In this document: in pieces, positions 34,055 through 43,012 of the stretch
Layout: every line of letters begins with the position of its first letter
Numbering within the stretch: the stretch's first letter is position 1
Origin: Leucobacter ruminantium
GTDB taxonomy: Bacteria > Actinomycetota > Actinomycetes > Actinomycetales > Microbacteriaceae
Length of the DNA: 64,000 nucleotides
Assembly: GCF_017565705.1 (NCBI RefSeq)
Contig: NZ_JAGDYL010000017.1
Location: 27,953-91,952, forward strand
Direction of reading: 5' to 3'
Made by a program: the position numbers and the translations under genes
The notes under the pieces: generated by a model
Seen by the model: the letters and a program-made list of their open reading frames with translations, nothing else
The model's database searches: none
Told to the model about the DNA's origin: nothing

Positions 34055-34414
34055 CTAAGCGAGGTGAGCGAGAACCAGCGTCGCCGTGGCGAACGTCAGC
34101 ATTCCGAGGCAGTTCACCCAGAACGACGCGGTGAGGAACCTCGCGCGTAGGTGCGCCGCGGCGGCGCACAGGAAGTATGCGACCACGCCCGTGCTGGCTG
34201 CGAGCCCTACGCCAGGCACTCAGATGCCGACGATGAGTCCGCTCGCCGCGAGCGTCTTGATGACGATCAACGTCCACCACCACTCGCGCGGAAAGCCCAC
34301 GCCGTCGAGGCACTCGCGAATGAATCGCGGTGGCCGGAGCGATGCGAGCGCATCTCCGAGCAGCGCGGCGGCGAGTGCTGCCGACAACCACCAGGGGTCT
34401 GGAGCGAAGGTCAT
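34055..34414 (-). pseudogene. DoxX-like membrane protein gene broken by an in-frame TGA
   Basis: The ATG at 34414 overlaps the TetR gene stop and opens a frame that stops after 64 codons at TGA (34220-34222). In the same frame coding continues for another 54 codons to a TAG at 34055-34057, with V-P-G-V-G-L-A-A directly after the stop and V-A-Y-F-L-C-A-A-A-A-H-L-R-A further on, both typical of DoxX-like four-helix membrane proteins. The first part has E-W-W-W-T-L-I-V-I-K-T-L-A-A-S-G. The stop stands where family members, as I recall them, have Trp (TGG to TGA). So it is a recent pseudogene, a sequencing error or a readthrough site. Confidence 0.75.
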
Positions 34415-34995
34415 CGGGCCGGCTCCCGATCCTCGCAGATGGCCGAGATGAGGCGGTGCAGATCGCCGCGCAGCTCTGCGGCATCCTCCGACTCATCGCC
34501 GGTCCAGGTGAAGAGGCGGCCGATGTAGGCGAAGTAGATGCTCTCGGCGAGACTCGCGGCTCGTGTCGCGCTCAGTCCCGTTGAGCGCAGCACCCGGGAG
34601 ATCTCGTTCCTGAGCGCGCCCGCGAGCTCCGTGAAGACGGTCGACTCGTGCTTGCCTGAGACCAGGATCGCCCCGTATGCGCGTGACAGTGCGGGGTGGG
34701 CGGTGAAGAGTTCGAGAAAGGGATCGAGCAGCTCGAGCAGCGCTTCGCGGACGGGCGTCGTCCCGTGTTCCGGAACCGGCCTCGACGCGTGGATCTGAGC
34801 GATCCGCTGGTCGAAGGCGGCGACCAGGAGGGCCTCCTTATCTCCGACCGACATGACGGTTCCGACGCTGACGCCGCACGCGGTTGCGATGTCGCGCACC
34901 GTCGTGGCGGCGAAACCCTTCGTGCGGAACAGCTCGTCTGCGCCGATGAGCACGTTCATGACGGTTTCTCGTCGCTGAGCTTCTCGAGAGGTCAA
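34411..34995 (-). CDS. TetR/AcrR family transcriptional regulator
   Basis: A 194-residue repressor with an N-terminal helix-turn-helix (A-A-T-T-V-R-D-I-A-T-A-C-G-V-S-V-G-T-V) and a helical ligand-binding domain. The start codon is TTG at 34995, 8 bases after AAGGGA; no ATG fits the N-terminus better. Two tandem palindromes directly upstream are its likely operators. The gene is coupled to the broken DoxX-like gene, presumably its original target. Confidence 0.9.
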   Translation of the reverse strand: MTSREAQRRETVMNVLIGADELFRTKGFAATTVRDIATACGVSVGTVMSVGDKEALLVAAFDQRIAQIHASRPVPEHGTTPVREALLELLDPFLELFTAHPALSRAYGAILVSGKHESTVFTELAGALRNEISRVLRSTGLSATRAASLAESIYFAYIGRLFTWTGDESEDAAELRGDLHRLISAICEDREPAR

Positions 34996-35011
34996 GGTCG
35001 ATCCCTTCTAG

Positions 35012-35036
35012 TGAACGCGTTCAGTGAACGTGTTCA
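35012..35036. promoter_or_regulatory. Tandem TetR operators
   Basis: TGAACGCGTTCA (35012-35023) is a perfect 12-bp palindrome; TGAACGTGTTCA (35025-35036) differs from a palindrome at one centre position. They are 13 bp apart start to start and lie 17 bp before the TetR start codon. This is the usual place and form of TetR-family operators, so the gene is probably autorepressed. Confidence 0.75.
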
Positions 35037-35175
35037 TGTTACCAGGGAATCAATCGCGGGGGGTCGCCGGCATTGTGTTCTTGTGGGGGAGAGGCTGGGT
35101 TGGCCGGTGCTCGGGAGGGCTGCGCTGGGTGCCGAGAGGCAGCAGGGAGTGGCGCCGGGCGGTCGAGGGGGCGTG

Positions 35176-35715
35176 TCAGTCGGAGGCCGGGTATGTGACC
35201 CCGCCATCCCTCCCGACGACGGCTCCGGCAGACAGCACGGCTGGTTCGGCGCGGTCGGGGCCCAGGATATGCTCCACCTGCTCGCCAGCGGCGAGCAAGT
35301 GGTCGGCGATGATGCGTCGGTGGCAGCGCCACCATACCGCCTCCGAGCACATCACCGCCGTGCGGTACGACGCGCATATGCGGCGCAGCTCGCTTAGCGC
35401 GTCGGCGAAGCCGCGCGACAGCGCGTGGTCGGCGTAGTTGTGGAAGCTGCGGTTCTGCCACCAGGCGTTGACGTCGAACGGCACCTCTCGGCTCACCGGG
35501 CGGCGCCCGGTCAGAGCGTCCCACCTCAGCATCTCGATTCCGCGCTCCGCGAGCGCGGCCGAGAGCCGATTGGCGTCGAACCAGGGGTAGCGGGCCGAGC
35601 CGGGCAGCTTGCGCACGTCGACCAGGCGGGTGACCCCGTGCGCCTCGAGGCAGGCGAGGAACTCGCCGAGCTCCCGGTTCGAGTGCCCGACGGTGAAGCA
35701 GGGATGCGCGCCCAC
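35176..35715 (-). CDS. DUF488 family protein
   Basis: A 179-residue protein with the DUF488 opening F-T-V-G-H-S-N-R, then V-D-V-R-K-L-P-G-S, and M-C-S-E-A-V-W-W-R-C-H-R-R near the middle with conserved Cys and His. Biochemical function is not established. GTG at 35715, 3 bp after the DUF2945 gene, was taken as the start. It ends a three-gene minus-strand operon with a DNA glycosylase-like gene and the DUF2945 gene. The 139 bp behind it up to the TetR operators hold no gene. Confidence 0.85.
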   Translation of the reverse strand: MGAHPCFTVGHSNRELGEFLACLEAHGVTRLVDVRKLPGSARYPWFDANRLSAALAERGIEMLRWDALTGRRPVSREVPFDVNAWWQNRSFHNYADHALSRGFADALSELRRICASYRTAVMCSEAVWWRCHRRIIADHLLAAGEQVEHILGPDRAEPAVLSAGAVVGRDGGVTYPASD

Positions 35716-35718
35716 GGC

Positions 35719-35931
35719 TCAGTCGATGCGCTGCAGCGCGCTTCCGCGATGAGCGGCGATGTGCTCGGTCGTATCGCTCCGGATCTCGTACTGCGGCTCA
35801 TCGGGGGAGGCACGGTGCGTGTGCCCCTTGTAATCGAAGTCTTCCGTGTGCACCGCGATGATCCGCCCCGCGACGCGGCCGGCCTCCGAGTTCCAGGTGA
35901 CCTGGTCTCCGAGCGAGAACCGCTCGCTCAC
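35719..35931 (-). CDS. DUF2945 (TUDOR-like) small protein
   Basis: A 70-residue protein: F-S-L-G-D-Q-V-T-W-N-S-E-A-G and V-A-G-R-I-I followed by H-R-A-S-P-D-E-P-Q-Y-E-I-R-S-D are the pattern of DUF2945, also called hypervirulence-associated TUDOR domain. It is predicted to be a small beta-barrel; the function is unknown. The GTG start overlaps the glycosylase stop (GTGA). Confidence 0.85.
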   Translation of the reverse strand: MSERFSLGDQVTWNSEAGRVAGRIIAVHTEDFDYKGHTHRASPDEPQYEIRSDTTEHIAAHRGSALQRID

Positions 35932-36506
35932 GACCCTGCCGCCCGCTTGGCGGCGGCCTTCGCGGCCCGCTTGGTCTCGCGCACCTTGAGGAGCGTCTCG
36001 GGTGACACGATGTCGGCGACGCTGCGGAACGATCCCTCTTCGCCGTAGGCGCCGGCGGCCTCCCGCCAGTCCTCGCCCGAGAAGCCGCACTGCTTGCCGA
36101 GCAGCGCGAGGAAGATCCGTGCCTTCTGATCGCCGAAGCCGGGCAGCGCCTTGAGGCGCTTCAGCACGGTCTTGCCGTCGGGGTCGCCCTCGGTCCAGAT
36201 CGCTGCGGCCTCGCCGTGCCAGTCCTGCACGATGGCCCGGCAGAGTGTCTGCACGCGCTCGGCCATCGAGCCCGGGAAACGGTGCACGGCGGGCGACTGC
36301 TTGAATGCCGCGGCGAAGGCCTCGGGGTCGGCCTCCGCGATCGCTTCCGCTTCGACCGGCCCGAAGCGCTGCTCGATCTTCAGTGGACCGGCGAACGCGA
36401 CTTCCATCGCGACCTGCTGGTCGAGCAGCATGCCGATCAGCAGTGCGAGCGGGTTGTCGGTGAGCAGGCGGTCGGCTTCGGCGTCGTCGGTGAGGTGGAG
36501 TGCCAT
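35928..36506 (-). CDS. HhH-GPD-type base excision repair protein
   Basis: A 192-residue protein of the actinobacterial HhH-GPD family. L-L-I-G-M-L-L-D-Q-Q-V begins the glycosylase fold and L-K-A-L-P-G-F-G-D-Q-K-A is the helix-hairpin-helix. A catalytic Asp of the GPD loop is not obvious. The C-terminus is Lys/Ala-rich, which may help DNA binding. ATG at 36506 was chosen because M-A-L-H-L-T is the usual family start; an upstream in-frame ATG at 36590 gives 28 atypical residues. It heads the operon with DUF2945 and DUF488. Confidence 0.8.
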   Translation of the reverse strand: MALHLTDDAEADRLLTDNPLALLIGMLLDQQVAMEVAFAGPLKIEQRFGPVEAEAIAEADPEAFAAAFKQSPAVHRFPGSMAERVQTLCRAIVQDWHGEAAAIWTEGDPDGKTVLKRLKALPGFGDQKARIFLALLGKQCGFSGEDWREAAGAYGEEGSFRSVADIVSPETLLKVRETKRAAKAAAKRAAGS

Positions 36507-36649
36507 GCGATCCAGTATCGCACTGATGCTCGCATGCGACCCGTCCCGTACAGGTGCATCTGAGGCCTTCCGGATGCCGGCCGATGCCACACAGGGATCT
36601 CGGATGCTTCAGCCCCGATAAGCGCCGGTGCAGCGGCTTCGGCCTGCGC

Positions 36650-37165
36650 TCACCGAGAAGAACGCGCCGCCTCGACCCGCCTCCGCAGCTCGGTGATCGA
36701 GGCCGGTTCCCTCGAGGAGAGCCTCCAGCCCGACACCGCATCGAGTGGTACGTAGCAGAAGGACTCCCTCCCGCTCCCGCGGTACGTCACGATCACCTGC
36801 ATCGCACCGCCCCGACCCATACCAGGCGCGGAGAAGGTCAGGTCGACGATCGAGGCGATCGGCACCTGCGCGCGTCTCCGCCCGACGAGCAGCGCATCGC
36901 CGGCGTCGTAGACAAAAGCGGTGTAGCCGAACGATTGGAACCCGATCGCGACCGCTGCGACGGTGCCGATCGCCGCCCAGACCACTGGACCCGACGATAT
37001 CCCCGACACGGAACCGGTCATCGCGCCAGCCAGCAGAATGCCGAACGACACGGCGAGCAGGCCGGCAGCGAGGCCCCGCGTGATGCAGACGAACTTGAAT
37101 CCTGAGATGCGCACCGGCACATCCCGGTCGGCCGGGGTCTGCTCGCGCGCACTCAAGACACCCAC
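36650..37165 (-). CDS. Membrane protein with PH-like domain
   Basis: A 171-residue protein starting with GTG. Two hydrophobic helices (about residues 30-50 and 60-80) are followed by a beta-rich cytoplasmic part: A-L-L-V-G-R-R-R-A-Q-V-P-I-A-S-I-V-D-L, like small bacterial PH-domain membrane proteins. Function unknown. No operon partner. Confidence 0.6.
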   Translation of the reverse strand: MGVLSAREQTPADRDVPVRISGFKFVCITRGLAAGLLAVSFGILLAGAMTGSVSGISSGPVVWAAIGTVAAVAIGFQSFGYTAFVYDAGDALLVGRRRAQVPIASIVDLTFSAPGMGRGGAMQVIVTYRGSGRESFCYVPLDAVSGWRLSSREPASITELRRRVEAARSSR

Positions 37166-37193
37166 GCGTCCACTCTAAGGCGGGGAGTCGGCA

Positions 37194-37649
37194 TCACTCG
37201 AAGCGGTTGACCATCGCGAGGGCGGCCCGCTCGACGTAGTCGCGGAACGCCGCGTCGTGCATGGGCGGCAGCTCGGCCTCGTCGAGCGCGGCGTGCATGT
37301 GGTGCAGCCAGCGGTCGCGCGCGGCCGGCGTGACGGGGAACGGCGCGTGCCGCATGCGCAGCCGCGGGTGCCCGCGCTCCTCGGAGTAGGTGGTGGGCCC
37401 GCCCCAGTACTGCTCGAGGAAGGCGCGCAGTCGCCAGATCGCGCCCTCCCAATCGTCTTGCGGGTACATGAAGTTCAGCTCCGGATCCTCGCGCACGCCA
37501 CGGTAGAACGCCCTCACGATGCGCTCGAAGGTCTCGGTGCCGCCGACCTGCGCCCAGAGGGTGTCGGTGACCGCTGCGCCGTTCTGCTCGGAGCGCAGTG
37601 TCAGGCGCGCGGCCGGGGGCGAGGGATCGGGTCCGCGCTGCTCGGTCAC
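37194..37649 (-). CDS. glbO: Truncated haemoglobin, group II (GlbO-like)
   Basis: A 151-residue haem protein, probably binding O2 and involved in redox or NO defence. The globin part starts at about residue 30 (L-W-A-Q-V-G-G-T-E-T-F-E-R-I-V). P-Q-D-D-W-E-G-A and the proximal region R-L-R-M-R-H-A-P-F-P-V are typical of the O-type group. The extra 25-residue N-terminus contains D-P-S-P from a motif copy. The GTG start overlaps the stop of the MscS gene by 4 bp, a neighbourhood often seen with pepN in Actinobacteria. Confidence 0.88.
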   Translation of the reverse strand: MTEQRGPDPSPPAARLTLRSEQNGAAVTDTLWAQVGGTETFERIVRAFYRGVREDPELNFMYPQDDWEGAIWRLRAFLEQYWGGPTTYSEERGHPRLRMRHAPFPVTPAARDRWLHHMHAALDEAELPPMHDAAFRDYVERAALAMVNRFE

Positions 37650-38569
37650 GCCGCACCTCCGGGGAATCGGGGCAGCTCCTCGGCGAGCTTGATGCCCGCC
37701 TCGTTGAAGTGCCGCATGAGCGAGGCCCGCAGCGCGCGCTGCACGGCCCACTGCGCCTCGGGGCGCGTGCGCACCGCGAGCCGCAGCGTCGCACGGTCGC
37801 CGAACGCGCTCTCGACGCCCCAGAGCTCGGGCTCGCCGGTGACCTTGCGCGCCGTGCTCGGTGACTTCAGGAGTTCGCGCGCGGCCTCGAGGGTGACCTC
37901 CTCGACCCTGTCGAGGTCGCTGTCGGCGCGCACGGTGATGTCGATGAGCGCGCGGCCCCAGCCCTGCGACGAGTTGCCAAGGGTGAGGATCTCGCCGTTG
38001 CGGACGAACCAGAGCGTGCCGTCCATCGCACGCACCTGAGTGACGCGGATCCCCACGTCCTCCACGGTGCCGCTCACCTCTCCGATGGTCACGACATCAC
38101 CGACGCCGAGCTGGTCCTCGAACACCATGAAGATGCCATTGAGGATGTCCTTGACGAGATTCTGAGCGCCGAAGGCGAGGCCCGCCGCGACGATACCGGC
38201 GGAGGTGAGCAGCGCCGCGAGATTGACGCCGAGCTGGCCCAGGATCAGGATCATGGAGATCACGACGATCGTCCAGGTGATGACCACCCGCCCCACCGAG
38301 CCGAGAGTCCTCGTGCGCTGCACCGCTCGTGCGTTCACATACGGCGCCGCCTGGATCTCCGACGTCGTGTCGACGTCCTGCGCCTTCTTCACGCCCCGCA
38401 CGATCTGCGTCACCGTGCGCATGAGCAGCTTCCGAAGCAGCCAGTTCAGCAGGACGGCGACGACGATGATCGCGAGGATCGTCAGCGGCACCTGATAGGT
38501 CTGCAGGAAGGTCGTGAACGCATTCGTCACGACCTCCTCCACATCCTCGACCCCTTCCATGCGGCCCAC
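37646..38569 (-). CDS. MscS-type mechanosensitive channel
   Basis: A 307-residue channel that releases solutes on osmotic downshock. There is a first helix at about residues 23-45, two more at about 90-140, then the pore and beta domain: A-F-G-A-Q-N-L-V-K-D-I-L-N-G and E-D-Q-L-G-V-G-D-V-V are the MscS signature. GTG at 38569, preceded by GGAGG, directly follows pepN; ATG three codons later is possible. It is coupled to the globin gene. Confidence 0.9.
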   Translation of the reverse strand: MGRMEGVEDVEEVVTNAFTTFLQTYQVPLTILAIIVVAVLLNWLLRKLLMRTVTQIVRGVKKAQDVDTTSEIQAAPYVNARAVQRTRTLGSVGRVVITWTIVVISMILILGQLGVNLAALLTSAGIVAAGLAFGAQNLVKDILNGIFMVFEDQLGVGDVVTIGEVSGTVEDVGIRVTQVRAMDGTLWFVRNGEILTLGNSSQGWGRALIDITVRADSDLDRVEEVTLEAARELLKSPSTARKVTGEPELWGVESAFGDRATLRLAVRTRPEAQWAVQRALRASLMRHFNEAGIKLAEELPRFPGGAA

Positions 38570-41152
38570 TCAGACCTCCGTTCCGGTCGTCGTCGCGGCT
38601 CGATCCGCCTCCTGCGCTCTGAGCGCGCGCTCCACGCCCGCGAGGTGCTCGATCACGAGGCGGCGCAGGGCGGCCGGGGCCTCAGGGTTCGCCTCGAGCC
38701 AGGCGCGCGTGGCCTCGGCGAGCGATTCGTTCGCGAGCGGAGAGGGATAGAAGCCGTCGATGAGCTCCTCGGCGATCGCGTAGCTGCGCGACTCCCATAC
38801 GCGAGTGAGCGAGGCGAAGTACTGCTCGACGAAGGGCGCGAGCAGCTCTCGGTCGGCGGCGCGCAGGAATCCGAGGCCGGTGGCGCGGATGATGAGGTTC
38901 GAGGCGCCCGGCTCATCGAACACCGACGCCCACGCGGCCTGCTTGCCCTCCGATGTCGGCAGTGCGGCGCGCGCGTGCGCGGCCGACTGCTCGCCCGACG
39001 CGGTGCGATCCTCTGCGAGGGCCTGGGCGATCTCGTCGGCGGTCGAGCGGCCGCCGGCCGCGAGGGCGATGAGCAGTTCCCAGCCGAGATCGGTGTCGAT
39101 GTCGAGGCCCTCGAGCTGCGTGCGCTCTTCCAGCAGCGCGTTGACGTCGTCGAGCTGCTGCTCGGTCGAGGCGAGCTGCGCGAACACCCTGACGAACTGG
39201 AACTGGTTGTCCGAGCCGGGGGCTGCCGCTCTCGCGAGCCGCCAGAGCCTGTCGGCGACGTCGGCGAGGGTCGACTCGCGGCGCTCGGACGCCACGTAGC
39301 TCGACGCCGCGAGCGACACCTGCTGCAGCAGCGTGCGCAGGGTCGTCGACGCCGTCTCGCGGTCGATGTGCCGCAGCACGATCTCCACGAAGCGCGAGGC
39401 GGGGAACTCTCCGTCTCGGGTCGCGTCCCAGAGCGTGCCCCAGACGAGGGATCGCGGCAGCGAGTCCTCGATGTCGCCGAGGCGCTCGGCCGCGGTCTCG
39501 AGCGAGCGCTCATCGAGGCGGATCTTCGCGTAGCTCAGGTCGTCGTCGTTGAGCAGCAGCAGCGCCGGCTGCGCGGCGCCGACGAGCTCGGGCACCTCGG
39601 TGCGGGCGCCGTCGATGTCGAGTTCGATGCGGCGCACCCGGCTGAGGGATCCCTCGCCGTCCTCGTAGAGGCCGATCGCGATGCGGTGCGGCCGCAGCGT
39701 CGGGTAGTCGGTGTGAGCGGTCTGCTCGATCGTGAAGCTCGTGTAGCGGCCCTCGTCGTCGAGCTCGAAGACGGGGCGCAGCGTGTTGACGCCGGCCGTC
39801 TCGAGCCACAGCCGCGACCACTCCGCGAGATCGCGGCCGCTCTGCGCCTCCAGCTCGACGAGCAGGTCGCGCAGCTCGGTGTTGGCGTGGTGATGCTTCG
39901 TGAAGTAGTCGTGCACCCCGCGCATGAACGGCTCGCGGCCGACCCAAGCCACCAGCTGCTTGAGCACGGACGCGCCCTTCGCGTAGGTGATGCCGTCGAA
40001 GTTGACGAGCACGTCCTCGAGGTCGCGGATCTCGGCGACGATGGGGTGCGTCGAGGGCAGCTGATCCTGCCGGTAGGCCCACGACTTCTCGGATGCGACG
40101 AAGGTGGTCCAGCACTCGGTCCACTCGGTGGCCTCGGCGACGGCGAGGGTCGACATATACTCGGCGAACGACTCGTTGAGCCACAGGTCGTTCCACCACC
40201 GCATGGTCACGAGGTCGCCGAACCACATGTGCGCGAGCTCGTGCAGGATCGTGACGACGCGGCGTTCGCGCATGGCGTCGGTGACCTGGCTGCGGAAGAC
40301 GTAGGCCTCGGTGAAGGTGATCGCCCCGGCGTTCTCCATGGCTCCCGCGTTGAACTCGGGCACGAAGAGCTGATCGTACTTGTCGAAGGGGTAGGGGTAG
40401 TCGAACTGCTCCTCGAAGAAGGCGAAGCCCTCGCGGGTCTTCTCGAAGACGTAGTCGGCGTCGAGGTGCTCGGCGAGCGAGGAGCGGCAGAACACGCCGA
40501 GGGGAATGATGCGCCCGTCGCGGCTCGTGAGCTGCGACCGCTCGACATGGTAGGGCCCGGCGATGAGCGCGGTGATGTAGCTCGACATGACGGGCGTGGG
40601 CTCGAACGACCACGTGGCGAGCGCTTCGCCGTCGCGCTCGCCCGCGGGCGAGGGATCCGGCGTCGGCTGGTTGCTCACGACCTGCCAGCGGGCCGGGGCC
40701 GTGATCGAGAACGCGAACGTCGCCTTGAGATCGGGCTGCTCGAAGACCGGGAAGACGCGGCGCGAGTCGGGCACCTCGAACTGCGAGTACAGGTAGACCT
40801 CGCCGTCGGCGGGGTCCACGAAGCGGTGCAGACCCTCACCCGTGTTGGTGTAGCGCTGCGTCGACACGATCGTCAGCACGTTCTCGACTGCGAGGCCGGG
40901 AAGGGAGACGCGGGAGTCGGCGAAGTGCTGCGAGGGATCCAGCTCGGCGCCGTTCAACTCGATGCGCTCGACGGAGTCGGCGATCAGGTCGATGAAGGTC
41001 TCGGCGCCCTCGCGCCCGGCGAAGCGCACCGTCGTAAGTGCTGCGAAGGTCTCGGCCCCGGTGGCGAGGTCGAGCGCGATCTCGTAGCTGCGGGTCTTCA
41101 CGACATCCGCGCGCTCCTGGGCCTCGGCGCGGGTGAGGTTCGTTCCTGGCAC
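38570..41152 (-). CDS. pepN: Aminopeptidase N (M1 metallopeptidase)
   Basis: An 860-residue zinc aminopeptidase that trims N-terminal residues from peptides in the cytoplasm. The exopeptidase motif G-A-M-E-N and the zinc motif H-E-L-A-H-M-W-F-G-D (His304, Glu305, His308) are intact, followed by N-E-S-F-A-E-Y with the third ligand. The C-terminal ERAP1-like helical domain completes the normal length. GTG at 41152, 6 bases after AAGGAG, was preferred to an earlier frame start. A loop around residue 170 has D-P-S-P coded by a motif copy. Confidence 0.96.
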   Translation of the reverse strand: MPGTNLTRAEAQERADVVKTRSYEIALDLATGAETFAALTTVRFAGREGAETFIDLIADSVERIELNGAELDPSQHFADSRVSLPGLAVENVLTIVSTQRYTNTGEGLHRFVDPADGEVYLYSQFEVPDSRRVFPVFEQPDLKATFAFSITAPARWQVVSNQPTPDPSPAGERDGEALATWSFEPTPVMSSYITALIAGPYHVERSQLTSRDGRIIPLGVFCRSSLAEHLDADYVFEKTREGFAFFEEQFDYPYPFDKYDQLFVPEFNAGAMENAGAITFTEAYVFRSQVTDAMRERRVVTILHELAHMWFGDLVTMRWWNDLWLNESFAEYMSTLAVAEATEWTECWTTFVASEKSWAYRQDQLPSTHPIVAEIRDLEDVLVNFDGITYAKGASVLKQLVAWVGREPFMRGVHDYFTKHHHANTELRDLLVELEAQSGRDLAEWSRLWLETAGVNTLRPVFELDDEGRYTSFTIEQTAHTDYPTLRPHRIAIGLYEDGEGSLSRVRRIELDIDGARTEVPELVGAAQPALLLLNDDDLSYAKIRLDERSLETAAERLGDIEDSLPRSLVWGTLWDATRDGEFPASRFVEIVLRHIDRETASTTLRTLLQQVSLAASSYVASERRESTLADVADRLWRLARAAAPGSDNQFQFVRVFAQLASTEQQLDDVNALLEERTQLEGLDIDTDLGWELLIALAAGGRSTADEIAQALAEDRTASGEQSAAHARAALPTSEGKQAAWASVFDEPGASNLIIRATGLGFLRAADRELLAPFVEQYFASLTRVWESRSYAIAEELIDGFYPSPLANESLAEATRAWLEANPEAPAALRRLVIEHLAGVERALRAQEADRAATTTGTEV
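39644..39655. repeat. 12-bp palindrome of the iterated motif inside pepN
   Basis: GAGGGATCCCTC, followed by GCC, is a two-sided copy of the iterated motif within the C-terminal half of pepN. There it encodes Gly-Ser-Leu in a loop. Confidence 0.75.
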
Positions 41153-41271
41153 TGAATCTCCTTGTGGGCTGGAGGGCGGAGGCGCCGGGGCCGGCACCGT
41201 CTGAACGTGAATAGCCTATGCCTGGGAGCTATGACCCCGATGAGCGCCGGCCGGCGGCGGAGGGGCGTCGC

Positions 41272-42162
41272 CTAGCGCCGTTTTCGACGCTCTCGACCGA
41301 TCGGAGGGAGTTCGGGAGCGGACGCCGGCATGTTCAGCGCTGCGAGGGCGGGGTGCCTCTCCAGCGCCTCGGGGCCCAGGGCGATCAGCACCGCGTAGAC
41401 CGAGGCGAGGGGAGCGGCGTCTCCCGTGAGCATGAGGGGTTCGCCCACCTCGAACTGGCAGATCAGCGTACGCACGGCGGTCTCCGGGTAGATCGCGGTG
41501 ATCCCCTCGAACCAGAAGGAGAGCCACCGCCCGTTCGCATGGACGAGGAAACGGCGATTGGTGATGAGCACTCTCGCGGTCTGGTGCTCTCGCCACTGCG
41601 GCGCAGCGGCGAGCGAGGCTCTCCTCGCCGAGGCGGCGTTCGCCGCCGCATTCACGGCGATGGCGGAGAGCACGAAGGCCGGGTGCCCGAAAGCGAAGGA
41701 GCTCGTCTGGGTGTACTGTACATCGGCTCCGTAATAGCGGGCGTAGCCGAGCGTGACGTCTTCGAACAGCCGCTCGCCGTTCTGGAGCACGACCTCCCAG
41801 CTCTCCCTCGCCTCCGGGACTCGCCCGTCGAGCAGCAGCTGTCGTTGTGCCCCTGCATACCGCCACCACTCGGCGGACCGCTCCTGCCGGTCGATGATGC
41901 TGCGTTCGAGCCTCGTATATCTGCCGCGAGACCGCCGCCACCTGCGAAAACAGGACCTCGCACAGGCCGCCGAGATGCACAGCATGACGAACGGCAGAGC
42001 GAACTGCACCGCGAGGGAGAGCAGCGTGAGCAGCGCCCAGGTGAGGGACTCCTCGTCGCCTCGAACCGCACGGTCGCTGAGGAAGGCGGTCAGAAACGCC
42101 AGGAGCACATAGCTTGCCAGAGCCCCGACGAGCCACAGGATCCAAGCGAGATGGCGGCGCAT
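41272..42162 (-). CDS. Membrane protein of unknown function
   Basis: A 296-residue protein with two N-terminal membrane helices (about residues 8-28 and 42-68), a basic stretch, a charged helical region and a C-terminal part of beta character around R-V-L-I-T-N-R-R-F-L-V-H that resembles PH-like membrane-associated domains. A further hydrophobic stretch rich in Ala is near residue 165. I do not recognise a family. The 119 bp between it and pepN contain the pepN promoter and nothing else visible. Confidence 0.6.
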   Translation of the reverse strand: MRRHLAWILWLVGALASYVLLAFLTAFLSDRAVRGDEESLTWALLTLLSLAVQFALPFVMLCISAACARSCFRRWRRSRGRYTRLERSIIDRQERSAEWWRYAGAQRQLLLDGRVPEARESWEVVLQNGERLFEDVTLGYARYYGADVQYTQTSSFAFGHPAFVLSAIAVNAAANAASARRASLAAAPQWREHQTARVLITNRRFLVHANGRWLSFWFEGITAIYPETAVRTLICQFEVGEPLMLTGDAAPLASVYAVLIALGPEALERHPALAALNMPASAPELPPIGRERRKRR

Positions 42163-42297
42163 GCACCGATTCTAAAGGACCGGTCGGTTCGTGAGATGGC
42201 GAGGGATCGAGCCGGAAGACCTGCTGCTCGCGACGAGAAGGAACCTGGAGCGACCCCGGGAATGACCGCGGCGCGTCGACGCGAGTAGGGTTGATCC

Positions 42298-42915
42298 ATG
42301 AGCATCGAAGCCACCGCAACGTCCCCCGCAGTCGAGTTCTACTTCGATCCGATCTGCCCCTGGTGCTGGATGACCAGCCGCTGGGTGCGCGAGGTCTCCG
42401 AGCTTCGGGGCTTCTCCGTGACCTGGAAGCCGATCAGCCTCGCGATCATCAACGAGGGGCGCGACGCCGGGAGCCACGCAGAGGGGCAGCGCCAGGGCAA
42501 GCGCATGGGACAGGTCGCTCTCGCCGTCGGCGCTGCGGCGGGCGACGACGCCGTCGGGGAGCTGTACACCGAGCTCGGCAACCGGATCCACCCGGGCGGC
42601 CGCACCGACTTCGACGAGATCATCGGCGAGGCGCTCGCCGCCGTCTCGGGGGCGCCGGCCGATGCCGCGGCTGCGGCTGACGATGCCGACGACGCGCAGC
42701 TGAGGGAGAACACCTTCCACGCGCTCGAGATCGCCGGCCCCGACGTCGGGGTGCCGATCATCTCGATCGACGGCGTCGCCTTCTTCGGCCCGGTCGTGAC
42801 GCCGGCGCCGACGGGCGAGCAGGCGCTGCAGCTGTGGGACGGCATCCGCGCAGCGGCCAGCGTGCCCGGATTCTACGAGCTGAAGCGCGGACGGACCGTC
42901 GGCCCGCAGTTCTGA
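42298..42915 (+). CDS. Mycothiol-dependent nitroreductase, Rv2466c-like (DsbA fold)
   Basis: A 205-residue thioredoxin-fold protein with the active site C-P-W-C-W close to the N-terminus after V-E-F-Y-F-D-P-I. This motif and length are those of Rv2466c of Mycobacterium, a mycothiol-linked oxidoreductase in oxidative stress defence. It implies mycothiol in this organism. TAGGGT just upstream of the start fits a -10 with a very short leader. Confidence 0.88.
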   Translation: MSIEATATSPAVEFYFDPICPWCWMTSRWVREVSELRGFSVTWKPISLAIINEGRDAGSHAEGQRQGKRMGQVALAVGAAAGDDAVGELYTELGNRIHPGGRTDFDEIIGEALAAVSGAPADAAAAADDADDAQLRENTFHALEIAGPDVGVPIISIDGVAFFGPVVTPAPTGEQALQLWDGIRAAASVPGFYELKRGRTVGPQF

Positions 42916-43012
42916 GTCCGAGACTTCGAGAGCCGCGCCGATACTGCGCCGCGGCGCCGGCACCGATGGGGAGCCCGGCCGCGAGGGGACGCGGCGAACG
43001 GGAGAACAGAGA

